A stretch of DNA of 64,000 nucleotides from an uncultured Pseudokineococcus sp. (GCF_947495735.1 NZ_CANMAA010000004.1:62001-126000); one strand, 5' to 3'. Shown: positions 44,246 to 53,979, counted from the stretch's first letter. The notes: generated by a model from the letters alone, not told the origin. Numbers and translations: made by a program.

Positions 44246-45807
44246 CGGGCGGCGTCGACCCGGCCGGCGGCCGGCGGCCGCAGCGTGCGGGCGGCCGCGA
44301 CGGCGCGCAGCACCGCGGCGGCCTTCGCGCGGCACTCGGCGTCCTCGCTCTCGGGCACCGAGTCCGCGACGACGCCGGCGCCGGCCTGGACGTGCGCGAC
44401 GCCCCCGGACAGGACGGCCGTGCGGATGGCGATGGCCATGTCCAGGTCCCCTGCGAAGTCGAGGTAGCCGACGACGCCGCCGTACACCCCGCGCCGCACC
44501 GGCTCGAGGGCGTCGATGAGCTCCATCGCCCGGGGCTTGGGCGCCCCCGAGAGCGTCCCGGCGGGGAAGGCCGCCCGCAGCACCTCCATCGCGACCGTCC
44601 CCGGCCGCGCGTCGCCGACCACCGTCGACACCAGGTGCATGACGTGGCTGTAGCGCTCCACGGCCATGAACTCCACGACGTCGACCGTCCCGGGGGCGCA
44701 CACCCGCGCGAGGTCGTTGCGCGCCAGGTCCACGAGCATGAGGTGCTCCGAGCGCTCCTTGGCGTCGTCGAGGAGGTCCTCGGCCAGGCGCACGTCGTCC
44801 TCGGGCTTCGCCCCCCGCGGCCTCGTGCCGGCGATCGGGTGCGCCAGGACCCGCCCGGACTCGACCTTCACCAGCGCCTCCGGGCTCGAGCCGACGACGT
44901 CGACGCGGCTGCCGTCCGGGCGCTGCCCGCGGAAGAGGTACATGTACGGGCTCGGGTTGGACGCGCGCAGGCACCGGTAGACGTCCAGGGCGTCCGCCGG
45001 GCAGTCCAGCTCGAACCGCTGGGAGAGCACGACCTGGAACACCTCGCCGTCGACGATGGCCTCCTTGCCGCGCCGCACGGCGTCCAGGTAGTCCTCGCGG
45101 GCGGTGCGCTCGCGCGGCGCCGGGGGCTCCTCCTCGAAGCCGTCGTGGACGGCGACCGTGGAGGGCGCCGGGGCGGCGAGCTCGCCGACCATCCGGTCCA
45201 GGCGGCCGACGGCGTCGGCCCACGCCTCGTCGACGCGCTCGTCGGTGCCGTCGTGGTTGACGGCGTTGGCGACGAGCAGCAGCGTCCCGTCGCTGTGGTC
45301 CAGCACGGCGACGTCGGTGGCCAGCGCCATCATCACCGCGGGCGCGCCGAGCTCGTCGGGCGAGCGCACCGGCAGGCGCTCCCACGCCCGGACGACGTCG
45401 TAGCCGAGGACGCCGACCATCCCCCCGGTCAGCGGGGGCAGGCCCGGCAGGCGCGGCGTGTGCAGCGCCTCCATCACCGCGGCGAGCACCTCGGTCGGCT
45501 CCCCCGACGTCGGCACGCCCGCCGGCGGCTCCCCGACCCACTGCGACGCGCCGTCGCCGCCGAGCAGCATCGCGCCCGAGCGCGCGCCCACGATCGACCA
45601 GCGCGACCAGCGCCCGCCCTCGGCCGACTCCAGGAGGAAGGAGCCCGGCGCGTCCCCGGAGAGCTTGCGGTACAGGCCCACCGGGGTCTCGCCGTCGGCG
45701 AGCACGCGGCGCACGACGGGGACGACCCGGCGGTCGCGCGCCAGCTCGCGGAAGACCTCCAGCGACGGCCAGGTGCCGCCGAGGCGGCCGTCGGGCCCGG
45801 CGCTCAC
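44242..45807 (-). CDS. trpE: Anthranilate synthase component I
   Basis: Converts chorismate and ammonia (from TrpG) to anthranilate, 521 aa. The N-terminal regulatory domain has [17 protein letters not shown], the region where the Trp-feedback LLES motif lies. The chorismate-binding core has [42 protein letters not shown] and [32 protein letters not shown] near the end is typical. The GTG at 45807 overlaps the hisI stop by 4 bp. No trpG or trpD is in the window, so the glutaminase subunit is encoded elsewhere. Feedback inhibition by Trp is expected from the intact LLES element. Confidence 0.97.
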   Translation of the reverse strand: MSAGPDGRLGGTWPSLEVFRELARDRRVVPVVRRVLADGETPVGLYRKLSGDAPGSFLLESAEGGRWSRWSIVGARSGAMLLGGDGASQWVGEPPAGVPTSGEPTEVLAAVMEALHTPRLPGLPPLTGGMVGVLGYDVVRAWERLPVRSPDELGAPAVMMALATDVAVLDHSDGTLLLVANAVNHDGTDERVDEAWADAVGRLDRMVGELAAPAPSTVAVHDGFEEEPPAPRERTAREDYLDAVRRGKEAIVDGEVFQVVLSQRFELDCPADALDVYRCLRASNPSPYMYLFRGQRPDGSRVDVVGSSPEALVKVESGRVLAHPIAGTRPRGAKPEDDVRLAEDLLDDAKERSEHLMLVDLARNDLARVCAPGTVDVVEFMAVERYSHVMHLVSTVVGDARPGTVAMEVLRAAFPAGTLSGAPKPRAMELIDALEPVRRGVYGGVVGYLDFAGDLDMAIAIRTAVLSGGVAHVQAGAGVVADSVPESEDAECRAKAAAVLRAVAAARTLRPPAAGRVDAAR

Positions 45808-46211
45808 TCCGGCCCCCCCGCCGAGCCGGCCGACCCGGCCAGCGCGTCCACGGCGCCCAGGTCCCGGCCGTCGAAGCAGGTGCGCGTGCCCGTGTGGCAG
45901 GCGACGCCCACCTGGTCGACCCGCACGAGCAGCGCGTCGCCGTCGCAGTCCAGGCTCACCGAGCGCACGTGCTGGACGTGCCCCGAGGTGTCGCCCTTGC
46001 GCCACAGCTCACCGCGGCTGCGGCTCCAGTAGGTGGCGCGCCCGGTGGTCAGCGTCTGCGCCAGCGCTGCGTCGTCCATCCACGCGAGCATCAGCACCTC
46101 GCCGGTGTCGTGCTGCTGGACCACCGCGGCGACCAGCCCGTCGGTCGTGCGGCGCAGGCGGGCGGCCACGGCCGGGTCCAGCGAGGAGGCGGGGGGCGTC
46201 GTCGAGCTCAC
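45804..46211 (-). CDS. hisI: Phosphoribosyl-AMP cyclohydrolase
   Basis: Third step of histidine synthesis, 135 aa, a monofunctional HisI without a HisE domain, consistent with a separate hisE at 55.4 kb. Conserved blocks are [33 protein letters not shown], the metal-binding DCDGDALLV and the zinc ligands CHTGTRTCF. The GTG at 46211 heads a coupled run hisI-trpE-TIGR02234. hisF lies 5 kb away instead of next to it, because two ABC exporter genes and a TIGR03085 gene intervene. Confidence 0.97.
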   Translation of the reverse strand: MSSTTPPASSLDPAVAARLRRTTDGLVAAVVQQHDTGEVLMLAWMDDAALAQTLTTGRATYWSRSRGELWRKGDTSGHVQHVRSVSLDCDGDALLVRVDQVGVACHTGTRTCFDGRDLGAVDALAGSAGSAGGPE

Positions 46212-46289
46212 GCCGCGATCCTCCCACTGCGCCGGGGCTCCCCCGCGGCGCCGCGACTCCCCCGCGGCGCCCCCGGCCGCCCGCCCGCC

Positions 46290-48152
46290 TCAGCCGACGG
46301 GATCCAGCTGGGCGGCCCAGGCGCGGTGCAGCTCGGCGTAGTGGCCGCCGGCGCCGACGAGGTCGGCGTGGCGGCCGGTCTCGGTGACCCGCCCGCCCGA
46401 GACCACGACGACGAGGTCGGCGCGCTCGGCCGTCGACATGCGGTGGGCGATGGTCACCGACGTCCGCCCGGCCATCAGGCGCTCCAGGGCCGCGCCGATC
46501 GCGACGTCCAGGGCGGGGTCGACGGCGGAGGTGGCCTCGTCGAGCACCAGGACGTCGGGGTCGGCCAGGCGCGCCCGGGCCAGCGCCACGAGCTGGCGCT
46601 CCCCCGCCGACAGCGTCTCCCCGCGCTGGCCCACCCGCGTGCCCAGCCCGTCGGGCAGCCCCGCGGCCCAGGCGCCGAGCCCGAGCTCCTCCAGGGCGCG
46701 GCGCACGTCCTGCTCGGTGCTGCCCTCGCGGCCCAGCGCCACGTTCTCCGCGATCGTCCCCTCGAAGAGGAACCCCTCCTGGGGCACCATCGCGACGCGC
46801 CGGCGCAGGCTCGCCGCGCGCACCTCCCGCAGGTCGGCGCCGCCGACCAGCACCCGCCCGGTGTCCGGGTCCTGCAGCCGGGTCAGCAGCTTGGCGAGCG
46901 TCGTCTTGCCCGACCCCGTGCGCCCGACCACGGCGACGCGCGTGCCCGCGGGCACGTCCAGGTCGACGTCGGAGAGGGCCGGGGGGCCGCCCGGGTAGGC
47001 GTACCCCACCCCGTCCACGCGCACGTCGAGCGGGCCGTCGGGAAGGTCGGTCCCCGCCGCGCCCGGGTCGGCGAGGTCCACCGGGGTGTCCAGGAGGGCG
47101 AGCACGCGCCGCCAGCCGGCGACGGCGTTCTGCAGCTCGTTGAGCACCTCGGTCAGGCTCTGGACCGGGCCGGTGAACAGCTGCACGAGCAGCAGCACGG
47201 TCGTCAGCTCGCCCAGCGTCAGGTCGCCGCCCAGGCCCAGGAGCGCGCCGACGACGACGACCGCCGCCACGACCAGGCCCGAGGCGAGCACCCCGGTGGA
47301 GAAGCTCGTGGCGACGAGGGTCTGCGCCCGGACCTGCGCCCGCCGCTGGTCCTCCACGGCGGCGTCGACCCGCTCGCGGGTGCGCTGCTCGGCGCCGTAG
47401 GCGCGGATGGTGTCGGCGCCGACGACGGTCTCGGAGATGCCGCCCAGCACCCGCCCGACGCGGGCGCGGACCTCGCTGAAGGCCGCGGACAGCCGCGGCT
47501 GCATCCAGCGGCCGAAGAGCACCACCGGGACGAAGCAGGCGAGCACCAGCAGCATGAGCGGCCAGGAGATGACGCCGAGGAGCACGGTGACGACGAGCAG
47601 CTGGCCCACCGACAGCACGAGCAGCAGACCGCCGAACTGCAGGAACGTCGAGATGGTGTCGACGTCGCTGGTCACGCGGGCGACGAGGGAGCCGCGCTGG
47701 TCGGACCCCTGGGTGAGGGCCGAGAGGTCGTGCACGCGGCGGAACGCCGTGGTCCGCAGCTCCGCCAGGCCCGCCTCGGTGGCGGTGAACAGGCGGCGGT
47801 TCACCAGGTAGGAGACGACCGCCGTCGCGAGCACCACGGCCGCCCCGACGAGCGCGAGGCGCCAGACCAGTCCGGGGTCGGGGCCGTCCGGCCCGTCGAT
47901 GCCGACGTCGATGGTGCGCCCCGCCGCCAGGGGGACGACGACCCGACCGGCCGTCGCGAGCATCCCGAGCGCGAGCGTGCCCAGCAGGCCCTGGCGCATG
48001 AGCGGGGACAGGGCGAGCCCGCGGCGGACCGTCGCCACGACGCCGTCCCCGGCCTCCCGGGAGATGCGGGTGCCGCCCGCGGGCGGGGTGCCCCCGCTCT
48101 GCGGGGTCGGCTCGGCCTGCGGGGTCGCCGGCGGAGGCGTGCGGCGGCTCAC
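46290..48152 (-). CDS. ABC exporter half-transporter, subunit with canonical Walker B
   Basis: 620-aa fused membrane/ATPase half-transporter. Six predicted helices at ~45-330, then the ATPase: Walker A GRTGSGKTT, Walker B VLVLDEATSAVD with catalytic Glu, and H-loop TIAHRMST. Its signature is LSAGERQ, a degenerate LSGGQ. The partner gene has the opposite pattern, so the pair should form a heterodimer with one working and one degenerate ATP site, like TM287/288 or BmrCD. The GTG at 48152 overlaps the partner's stop by 4 bp. The substrate (drug, lipid or peptide) cannot be told from sequence. A Pro/Gly/Thr-rich N-terminus of ~35 residues precedes the membrane domain. Confidence 0.93.
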   Translation of the reverse strand: MSRRTPPPATPQAEPTPQSGGTPPAGGTRISREAGDGVVATVRRGLALSPLMRQGLLGTLALGMLATAGRVVVPLAAGRTIDVGIDGPDGPDPGLVWRLALVGAAVVLATAVVSYLVNRRLFTATEAGLAELRTTAFRRVHDLSALTQGSDQRGSLVARVTSDVDTISTFLQFGGLLLVLSVGQLLVVTVLLGVISWPLMLLVLACFVPVVLFGRWMQPRLSAAFSEVRARVGRVLGGISETVVGADTIRAYGAEQRTRERVDAAVEDQRRAQVRAQTLVATSFSTGVLASGLVVAAVVVVGALLGLGGDLTLGELTTVLLLVQLFTGPVQSLTEVLNELQNAVAGWRRVLALLDTPVDLADPGAAGTDLPDGPLDVRVDGVGYAYPGGPPALSDVDLDVPAGTRVAVVGRTGSGKTTLAKLLTRLQDPDTGRVLVGGADLREVRAASLRRRVAMVPQEGFLFEGTIAENVALGREGSTEQDVRRALEELGLGAWAAGLPDGLGTRVGQRGETLSAGERQLVALARARLADPDVLVLDEATSAVDPALDVAIGAALERLMAGRTSVTIAHRMSTAERADLVVVVSGGRVTETGRHADLVGAGGHYAELHRAWAAQLDPVG

Positions 48153-50326
48153 CGGGCGCTCCCCGAGGCCGCCGGGCGCTGGTCGGCGGCGGGCGCACCG
48201 CCGTCGCCCTCGCCGCCGCCAGGTGGCCGGGCGGAGGCCAGGGCGGCCTCCTCGTAGGCGGTCACGAGGTGCCGGTAGCCGGGCTGGCGCTCCAGCAGCT
48301 CGGCGTGCGTGCCCTCGTCGACCACGCGGCCGCCGTCCATCCACGCGACCCGGTCGGCCAGGGCGATCGTGGCGCGGCGGTAGGCGACGAGCAGCACGGT
48401 GGGCTTCGGGGCGCCCGGCGCGGGCGGGCGGCGCAGCGCGGAGAGGATCTGCGCCTCGACGGCCGGGTCGACCGCCGACGTCGCGTCGTCCAGCACCAGC
48501 AGCCGCGGGCTGCGCAGCAGCGCCCGCGCCAGGGCGATCCGCTGGCGCTGGCCCCCGGACAGGGAGGCGCCGCGCTCGCCCACGCGCGTGTCGAGCCCGT
48601 CGGGCAGGACGTCGACGAACTCCGCCGCGTGCGAGGTCTCCAGCGCGGCGCGCAGCCGCGCCTCGTCGACGTCCGCCCCGAGGGTGATGTTGCCGCGGAC
48701 GGTGTCGTCGAAGATGAAGGTGCCCTGGGGCACGAGGGAGACCTCCGCGGGCAGGCTGCCCTCGGCGAGCTCGCGCACGTCCACCCCGCCGAGGCGCACG
48801 ACGCCGGCGTCCGGGTCGACCAGGCGCACGGCCAGCGCCGCCAGCGTGGACTTGCCCGAGCCGGTCGGGCCGACCAGGGCCGTGGTCGAGCCCGCGGGCA
48901 CGTCGAGGTCCACGTCCACGAGCGCGGGCACCCGGACCTCCTCGACGGTCGGCGCGTCCGGGTCCGTCGTCTCGTCGAGGTCCTCGTCGACGCTGCGCAC
49001 GTGCGCCAGGCGGACGCCGCGCATGCTCAGCGACAGCCCGCCCTCGGGCAGCGGCTGCGAGCCCCACCGGGTGCGCCCGGTGGCCTCCAGCACGGACCGC
49101 ACCCGCCCGAAGCCGACGGCGGAGCGCGGCAGCTCGGCGAGCACCCAGCCGAAGGCCCGCACGGGGGCCGCGAGGATGGTGAGCAGGTAGACGACCTGGA
49201 CGATGTCGCCGACCTGCACGTCGCCCGAGGCCGCACGGGCGGCGCCGACGGCGAGGACGGCGAGGCTGGCGAGGCTCGGCAGCGCCTCGACGACGGGGTC
49301 GAAGGCGCCGCGGGTGCGGCCGACGTCGACGTTGGCCTCGCGCAGCCGGTCGGCCGCGCCGCCGAAGCGCTCGGTCTCCGCGCCCTCGCGGCCGAGGGTC
49401 TTGACGACGACGGCGCCGTCGAAGCTCTCGTGGGCCATGGCGGCCACCTCGCCGCGCAGCGCCTGGGCCCGCACGACCCGGGGCGACATGGCCTTCTGGT
49501 AGGCGATGTTCGCCGCCGCCATGGCCGGGATCGTCAGCAGGCCGACGGCCGCGAGCACGGGGTCGGCGGCCACCATGGCGACCGAGGCGACCAGCGCCAT
49601 GACGACGACGCCGAGGGCCATCGGCAGGGGCTGGAAGATCTGGAAGCTCGCCTCGACGTCGGAGCTCGCGTTCGACAGCAGCTGGCCGGCCGGGTGGCGG
49701 TGGTGCCAGGCGATGGGCAGCCGCAGGTACTGGTGCGCCAGCCGCCGGCGGTACCGCGCCTGGAGGTTGGCGAACACCCGCCCCGCGATCATCCGGCGCA
49801 GGGCGACGGCGACCGCGGTGACCACGGCGACGCCCGCGAGGGCGAGGCCCGCCCCCGCGATGTCGGCGCCGCCCACGCCCGGGTCCCCTGCGAAGAGTGG
49901 CACCAGGACGCCGTCCGTCGTGCGCCCCAGCAGCCACCCCGCCGCAGCCGTGCCGGCGCCGTAGACCGCCGAGACGAGCACGGCCAGGCCGAGGACCAGC
50001 GGCTCGTCCCGGGCCCCGCGCACCACCACGCGCAGTCCCCGTCGGGTGGCGCTCTCACCGCGCCGCCGTCCGCGCCCCGCTCCGGGCGCACGCCGCGCCC
50101 CGCCCTCGTGCTCGCCGTCGTGCCGCTCGCCGCCCTCGCCCGGGCGCGCGCGAGCACCGGCCGCGTCGTGCGGCGGCGCGACGACGACGGCCTCGGAGCG
50201 GGGGCGGGGCGCCGTCTCGGCGGCCCGAGGGGTCCGGTCGTCGGCGAGGGCGTCGGGAGGCGCGTCGGTCCGGGAGCGGGCCGTGCGCGGGGGCGTGGGG
50301 CGGGTCGGGGTGGAACGGCGGTGCAC
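48149..50326 (-). CDS. ABC exporter half-transporter, subunit with degenerate ATP site
   Basis: 725-aa half-transporter encoded just upstream of its partner. Residues 1-~95 form a charged Arg/Pro/Ala-rich extension. Six helices follow, with HQYLRLPIAWHHRHPAGQLL typical of ABC exporter domains. The ATPase has Walker A GPTGSGKST and a canonical signature LSGGQRQRIALARA. The residue after Walker B Asp is Asp, not Glu (VLDDATSAVD), and the H-loop His is Tyr (LVAYRRAT). These changes place the non-hydrolytic site on this subunit. The GTG at 50326 is chosen because AGAGG lies upstream; longer in-frame readings run into a tandem repeat. It has a ~300-bp repeat-rich upstream region. Confidence 0.92.
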   Translation of the reverse strand: MHRRSTPTRPTPPRTARSRTDAPPDALADDRTPRAAETAPRPRSEAVVVAPPHDAAGARARPGEGGERHDGEHEGGARRAPGAGRGRRRGESATRRGLRVVVRGARDEPLVLGLAVLVSAVYGAGTAAAGWLLGRTTDGVLVPLFAGDPGVGGADIAGAGLALAGVAVVTAVAVALRRMIAGRVFANLQARYRRRLAHQYLRLPIAWHHRHPAGQLLSNASSDVEASFQIFQPLPMALGVVVMALVASVAMVAADPVLAAVGLLTIPAMAAANIAYQKAMSPRVVRAQALRGEVAAMAHESFDGAVVVKTLGREGAETERFGGAADRLREANVDVGRTRGAFDPVVEALPSLASLAVLAVGAARAASGDVQVGDIVQVVYLLTILAAPVRAFGWVLAELPRSAVGFGRVRSVLEATGRTRWGSQPLPEGGLSLSMRGVRLAHVRSVDEDLDETTDPDAPTVEEVRVPALVDVDLDVPAGSTTALVGPTGSGKSTLAALAVRLVDPDAGVVRLGGVDVRELAEGSLPAEVSLVPQGTFIFDDTVRGNITLGADVDEARLRAALETSHAAEFVDVLPDGLDTRVGERGASLSGGQRQRIALARALLRSPRLLVLDDATSAVDPAVEAQILSALRRPPAPGAPKPTVLLVAYRRATIALADRVAWMDGGRVVDEGTHAELLERQPGYRHLVTAYEEAALASARPPGGGEGDGGAPAADQRPAASGSAR

Positions 50327-50376
50327 GGGCGTCCTCTCGCGGCATGCCCACCGGTGTGGACGGACCTCACACTGCC

Positions 50377-50452
50377 ACGAGCCCCCGACACCCACGAGCG
50401 CGCCGACACCCACGAGCGCGCCGACACCCACGAGCGCGCCGATGCCCACGAG
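50377..50452. repeat. 18-bp tandem repeats (cacgagcgcgccgacacc)
   Basis: Full copies at 50393-50410, 50411-50428 and 50429-50446 (two changes), flanked by partial copies. The promoter-proximal location upstream of the ABC exporter is notable. Confidence 0.8.
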
Positions 50453-50497
50453 CCACCGGGACCCCCGAGCGCCGGACCCCCGTCCGCCCGCGCGCCC

Positions 50498-50557
50498 GGT
50501 CGCGGGGCGGGAGGGGGCGGTCGCGGGGCGGGAGGGGGCGGTCGCGGGGCGGGAGGG
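50498..50557. repeat. 21-bp tandem repeats (ggtcgcggggcgggagggggc)
   Basis: Copies at 50498-50518 and 50519-50539 and a partial copy 50540-50557. Runs of G3-G5 separated by short spacers could fold as G-quadruplex DNA on the plus strand. Confidence 0.8.
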
Positions 50558-50628
50558 CGGCGCGCCCTCTGGTGGGGCGGTCGGGCCGGCGCGCGGCCGG
50601 GCGCGGGCGCCGGGGGCACGATGGGCCC

Positions 50629-51267
50629 ATGACCCCCTCCGCGTCCGAGCGCGCCGCCCTGGCCTCCGAGCTGCTCCGGCGCGGGCCGGACGCCCCCACC
50701 CTCTGCGAGGGCTGGCGCGCCCGGGACCTCGCCGCCCACCTGGTCGTGCGCGAGCGCCGGCCCGACGCCGCGCTGGGCGTGGTGCTCGCCCCGATGGCCG
50801 CGCACGGGGAGCGGGTGCGCGCCGCCGTCGCCGCCCGGCCCTTCGCCGAGCTCGTCGCCGCGGTCGCCGACGGCCCCCCGCGGCTGTCGCCCTTCTCGCT
50901 GCCGGGCGTGGACGGCGCCGTCAACACCGGCGAGCACTTCGTCCACCTCGAGGACCTGCGCCGCGCGGGCGAGCACCCGCAGGAGCCGCGCGAGCTCGCC
51001 GAGGACGTGCGGCGGGCGCTGTGGTCGGGCCTGCGCGGCCGGGCGACGCTGCTCTACCGCAAGGCCCCCGTCGGGGTCGTCCTCGAGACGCCCGAGGGCC
51101 GCGCCGTCGTGCGCCGGGCGCCCGGAGGCGCCGGGGAGGTCGTCATCCGCGGCGACGTCGGCGAGGTGCTGCTGCACAGCTTCGGCCGGGAGGCGGTCGC
51201 GCGCGTGGAGCTCGACGGCGCACCCGAGCACGTCCGCGCGCTCGCGGGCGTCAGCCGCGCCGTCTGA
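50629..51267 (+). CDS. TIGR03085-family metal-binding protein (DinB/MDMPI-like)
   Basis: 212-aa protein of the maleylpyruvate-isomerase/DinB-like helical-bundle superfamily, in the actinobacterial TIGR03085 group. The N-terminal block ALASELLRRGPDAPTLCEGW is followed by RDLAAHLVVRERRPDAALG, where the His is the first metal ligand. NTGEHFVHLEDLRRAGEH supplies further His/Glu ligands. The substrate is unknown; mycothiol-dependent chemistry is known for relatives. The ATG at 50629 is chosen over an out-of-frame ATG at 50621. It lies between the ABC exporter and hisF on the opposite strand; a TIGR03085 gene near hisF-hisI-trpE is common in actinobacteria as far as I recall. Confidence 0.85.
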   Translation: MTPSASERAALASELLRRGPDAPTLCEGWRARDLAAHLVVRERRPDAALGVVLAPMAAHGERVRAAVAARPFAELVAAVADGPPRLSPFSLPGVDGAVNTGEHFVHLEDLRRAGEHPQEPRELAEDVRRALWSGLRGRATLLYRKAPVGVVLETPEGRAVVRRAPGGAGEVVIRGDVGEVLLHSFGREAVARVELDGAPEHVRALAGVSRAV

Positions 51268-51360
51268 GAGACCCCGGTGGACGGCGCGGGCGCGGACGAC
51301 TCCGGCGTGGAGGGCTCGCGGGCGGTGGGCTCGGGAGACGTGGCCTCGGGGGCGGGGCGC

Positions 51361-52215
51361 TCAGGGGCGGGGCGCGGACCCGAGGTCCTCGGCGCCGCGG
51401 GCGCCCTCCCCCGCGTGGACGGCGGCGCCCGCCCGGCGGACGGGGTGGCCGGCCTCGGCGAGCGCGTCCTTGACCTGGCCGACCCGCAGCACGCCGAAGT
51501 GGAAGACCGAGGCGGCGAGGACCGCGTCGGCGCCGGCGTCGACGGCCGGGGCGAAGTCCTCGAGCCGCCCGGCGCCGCCGCTGGCGATGACGGGGACGCC
51601 CACGACGCCGCGCACGGCGCGGAGCATGTCGAGGTCGAAGCCGCCGGTGGTGCCGTCGGCGTCGACGGAGTTGAGCAGGATCTCCCCCGCGCCGAGCCGG
51701 GCGGCCTGCTCGGCCCAGGCGACGGCGTCGACACCGGTGCCGCGGCGCCCGCCGTGGGTGGTGACCTCGAAGCCCGACGGCGTGCGCTCGCCCTCGGGGG
51801 TCCCGGGCGGGCAGCGCCGGGCGTCCACGGACAGCACGAGGACCTGGGCGCCGAACCGGTCGGCGATCTCGGCGACCAGCTGCGGGCGGGCGACCGCGGC
51901 GGTGTTGACGCCTACCTTGTCGGCGCCGGCGCGCAGCAGCCGGTCGACGTCCCGGACGGCGCGGACCCCTCCCCCGACCGTCAGGGGGACGAAGACCTGC
52001 TCGGCGGTGCGCGCGACGACGTCGTAGGTGGTGGCCCGCTCGTCCGTGCTCGCCGTGACGTCGAGGAAGACGAGCTCGTCCGCGCCGTCGTCGCCGTACT
52101 GGCGCGCGAGCTCGACCGGGTCGCCCGCGTCCCGCAGGCCGGCGAAGCGGACGCCCTTGACGACGCGCCCGGCGTCGACGTCGAGGCAGGGGACGACGCG
52201 GACGGCGAGGCTCAC
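51361..52215 (-). CDS. hisF: Imidazole glycerol phosphate synthase, cyclase subunit
   Basis: Cyclase half of IGP synthase, 284 aa including a ~20-residue acidic/Ala-rich C-terminal extension over the usual ~255. The TIM barrel starts [18 protein letters not shown], where Asp and Lys are catalytic and phosphate-binding. [43 protein letters not shown] (second catalytic Asp) and VIASGGAG follow. The partner HisH is not in the window. The GTG at 52215 has TAGGCT 7 bp upstream and no RBS, so it is probably leaderless. Confidence 0.97.
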   Translation of the reverse strand: MSLAVRVVPCLDVDAGRVVKGVRFAGLRDAGDPVELARQYGDDGADELVFLDVTASTDERATTYDVVARTAEQVFVPLTVGGGVRAVRDVDRLLRAGADKVGVNTAAVARPQLVAEIADRFGAQVLVLSVDARRCPPGTPEGERTPSGFEVTTHGGRRGTGVDAVAWAEQAARLGAGEILLNSVDADGTTGGFDLDMLRAVRGVVGVPVIASGGAGRLEDFAPAVDAGADAVLAASVFHFGVLRVGQVKDALAEAGHPVRRAGAAVHAGEGARGAEDLGSAPRP

Positions 52216-52222
52216 GCGGCCC

Positions 52223-52228
52223 AGCCTA
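52223..52228 (-). promoter_or_regulatory. -10 box of hisF (leaderless)
   Basis: TAGGCT on the minus strand, 7 bp before the GTG. Confidence 0.6.
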
Positions 52229-52275
52229 GGGACACCGCGACGAGGGCCGCGACGACGAGGGGCGGGCCGCGGCTC

Positions 52276-52758
52276 GTGGTCGTCGAGGGGCGCAGCGGGG
52301 CCGGCAAGACGACGCTCGCCGCCGCGCTGGGTCGAGACCTCGGGGCCCCGGTCCTGCGGATGGACGACCTCTACCCCGGGTGGGACGGCCTGGCCGCCGC
52401 GTCCGCGCGCCTGGCCCGCGACGTGCTGCCGGGGTGGCGCCGCGGGCGCCCGGTGCGGGCCCGGCGCTGGGACTGGGCGCTCGGGCGCTGGTCCGTCGAC
52501 GTCGCCGACGACGTCGTGGTGCCCGCGTGCCCGCTGCTGGTCGTCGAGGGCGTCGGGGCCGGCGTCCTCGACGCGGCGGCGGCCCCGGACGTCCTCGTCT
52601 GGGTGGAGGCGCCCGACGACGTCCGCCGCCGGCGCGCCCTGGTCCGCGACGGCGACGCCTACGCCCCGCACTGGGACCGCTGGGCGGCCCAGGAGGCGGA
52701 GCACCTCGCCGCCTGCGACCCGCGCTCGCGCGCCGACGTCGTCGTCCGCACCGCGTAG
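52276..52758 (+). CDS. P-loop kinase, uridine kinase-like
   Basis: About 160 aa. Walker A is [10 protein letters not shown] near the N-terminus, followed by the acceptor-site segment [13 protein letters not shown] found in actinobacterial uridine/(d)CMP kinase-like proteins. [13 protein letters not shown] forms the Walker B strand and [20 protein letters not shown] the lid with arginines. The start is doubtful: GTG 52276 is the only standard start near the domain, but it trims the first beta strand, and the frame is open upstream into hisF antisense. A non-standard start around 52240-52260 is possible. It diverges from hisF and precedes the FUSC gene. Substrate uncertain. Confidence 0.7.
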   Translation: MVVEGRSGAGKTTLAAALGRDLGAPVLRMDDLYPGWDGLAAASARLARDVLPGWRRGRPVRARRWDWALGRWSVDVADDVVVPACPLLVVEGVGAGVLDAAAAPDVLVWVEAPDDVRRRRALVRDGDAYAPHWDRWAAQEAEHLAACDPRSRADVVVRTA

Positions 52759-52845
52759 GTCGCCTCCGCGGCCGCGAGCACCCGGTCGTGCTCGCCGGCG
52801 AGCACCTCCGGCTGCGGACGGGGCCGGTGCTGGGACCATCGGGGC

Positions 52846-53979
52846 GTGCCGAGCAGCCCTGCGAGCGAGCGCCTGGACCTCCAGCGCGTCTGGCCCCTGC
52901 GCGCCGCCGTCCGCGGCCGGCGCTCGGCCCGCGAGCGCGTCGCCCGGCTGCGGCGCCGCGGGCCCAACATCGTCCAGTGCGCGCTCGCGGCGGCGGCCGC
53001 CTGGGCCATCGCGCACGTGCTCCTCGGCCACGAGGCGCCCTTCTTCGCCCCCGTGGCGGCGGTCATCGTGCTCGGGCAGTCCTACGAGGGGCGGCTGCGC
53101 CGCACCGGCGAGGTGGTCGTCGGCGTCGCCCTGGGCATCGCCGTGGGCGACCTGCTCGTCTCCTGGCTCGGCAGCGGCGTCTGGCAGCTCGCCGTCGTCG
53201 TGGGCCTGTCCATGGCGCTCGCGGTCCTCCTGGACGCCGGCCAGCTGCTCGTCACGCAGGCGGGCGTGCAGGCCAGCATCGTGACGTCCCTGGCCGCGCC
53301 GGCCGCGGTGGGCCTGGACCGCTGGGTCGACGCCCTGGTCGGCGGCGCGGTGGCCCTGGTGGTGGCGGCGCTCCTGCCCACCGCGCCCCTGATGCGGCCG
53401 CGCCGGCTCGCCGCCGCGGCCGCCGGCGAGCTGGCCGTGCTGCTCGGCGAGGCGGCCCGCGCCGCCAAGGAGGCCGACGGCGACCGGGCCCAGGCCGCCC
53501 TCGACCGCGCCCGCGCGGGGCAGCGGGCCTTCGAGGACCTGCGCCCGGCCGCCGAGGAGGCGCTGGAGGGGCTGCGGCTGTCCCCGTTCCGCCACCGCCA
53601 CCGGCCCGGGCTGGAGACCGTCCGCGACCTCGCCGTCCCCCTCGACCGCGCGATGCGCAACGTCCGCGTGCTGCTGCGCCGGGTCACCGTGGCCGAGCAG
53701 CGCGGCGAGCCGCTGCCCGCCGAGCTGTGGTCGCTGCTCGAGGAGCTGGCCACGAGCGCGCGCCTGATGTCCGAGGCCGTGGACGCCGGCCGACGCGACG
53801 ACGAGCTGCAGGACGACCTCGTGGACCTCGGGCGCCGCGCCGGCGTCCTCGGCACCCAGCGCCTCGGCCTGTCGGGCGCCGTCTGCGTCGGGCAGCTGCG
53901 CAGCACCGTGGTCGACCTGCTCCAGGTGGGCGGCTGGACCACGGAGCAGGCCTCGGACGCCGTGCCGCCGGTCGACTGA
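52846..53979 (+). CDS. FUSC-family / aromatic acid exporter-like membrane protein
   Basis: 377-aa membrane protein. The N-terminal half has about six hydrophobic helices, including [40 protein letters not shown] (a FUSC/ArAE-type motif) and [18 protein letters not shown]. The C-terminal half (from ~185) is a long helical cytoplasmic region ([20 protein letters not shown]...). This arrangement fits FUSC/DUF2955-type permeases implicated in aromatic carboxylate efflux. The GTG at 52846 follows gaccat 6 bp upstream, similar to the uvrA -10 context. Substrate unknown. Confidence 0.85.
   Translation: MPSSPASERLDLQRVWPLRAAVRGRRSARERVARLRRRGPNIVQCALAAAAAWAIAHVLLGHEAPFFAPVAAVIVLGQSYEGRLRRTGEVVVGVALGIAVGDLLVSWLGSGVWQLAVVVGLSMALAVLLDAGQLLVTQAGVQASIVTSLAAPAAVGLDRWVDALVGGAVALVVAALLPTAPLMRPRRLAAAAAGELAVLLGEAARAAKEADGDRAQAALDRARAGQRAFEDLRPAAEEALEGLRLSPFRHRHRPGLETVRDLAVPLDRAMRNVRVLLRRVTVAEQRGEPLPAELWSLLEELATSARLMSEAVDAGRRDDELQDDLVDLGRRAGVLGTQRLGLSGAVCVGQLRSTVVDLLQVGGWTTEQASDAVPPVD

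Larger units (their letters stand above)
50327..50628. other. Divergent intergenic region with two tandem repeat arrays
   Basis: 302 bp between the ABC exporter and the TIGR03085 gene. It contains an 18-bp repeat array and a 21-bp repeat array (listed separately) and no convincing ORF. No clear -10/-35 pair was recognised for either gene. Confidence 0.6.

Noticed and set aside
46212-46289. TAnnnT leaderless promoter for hisI
   Set aside because: The sequence before the hisI GTG (GAGGATCGCGGC) does not contain TAnnnT at 6-8 bp.
48149-50449. Exporter subunit starting at ATG 50449
   Set aside because: The extra ~40 residues translate the 18-bp repeat (GVGALVGVGALV) and lack an RBS; GTG 50326 has one.
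50377-50557. CRISPR or integron attachment array
   Set aside because: Direct head-to-tail repeats without unique spacers and no cas or integrase genes nearby.
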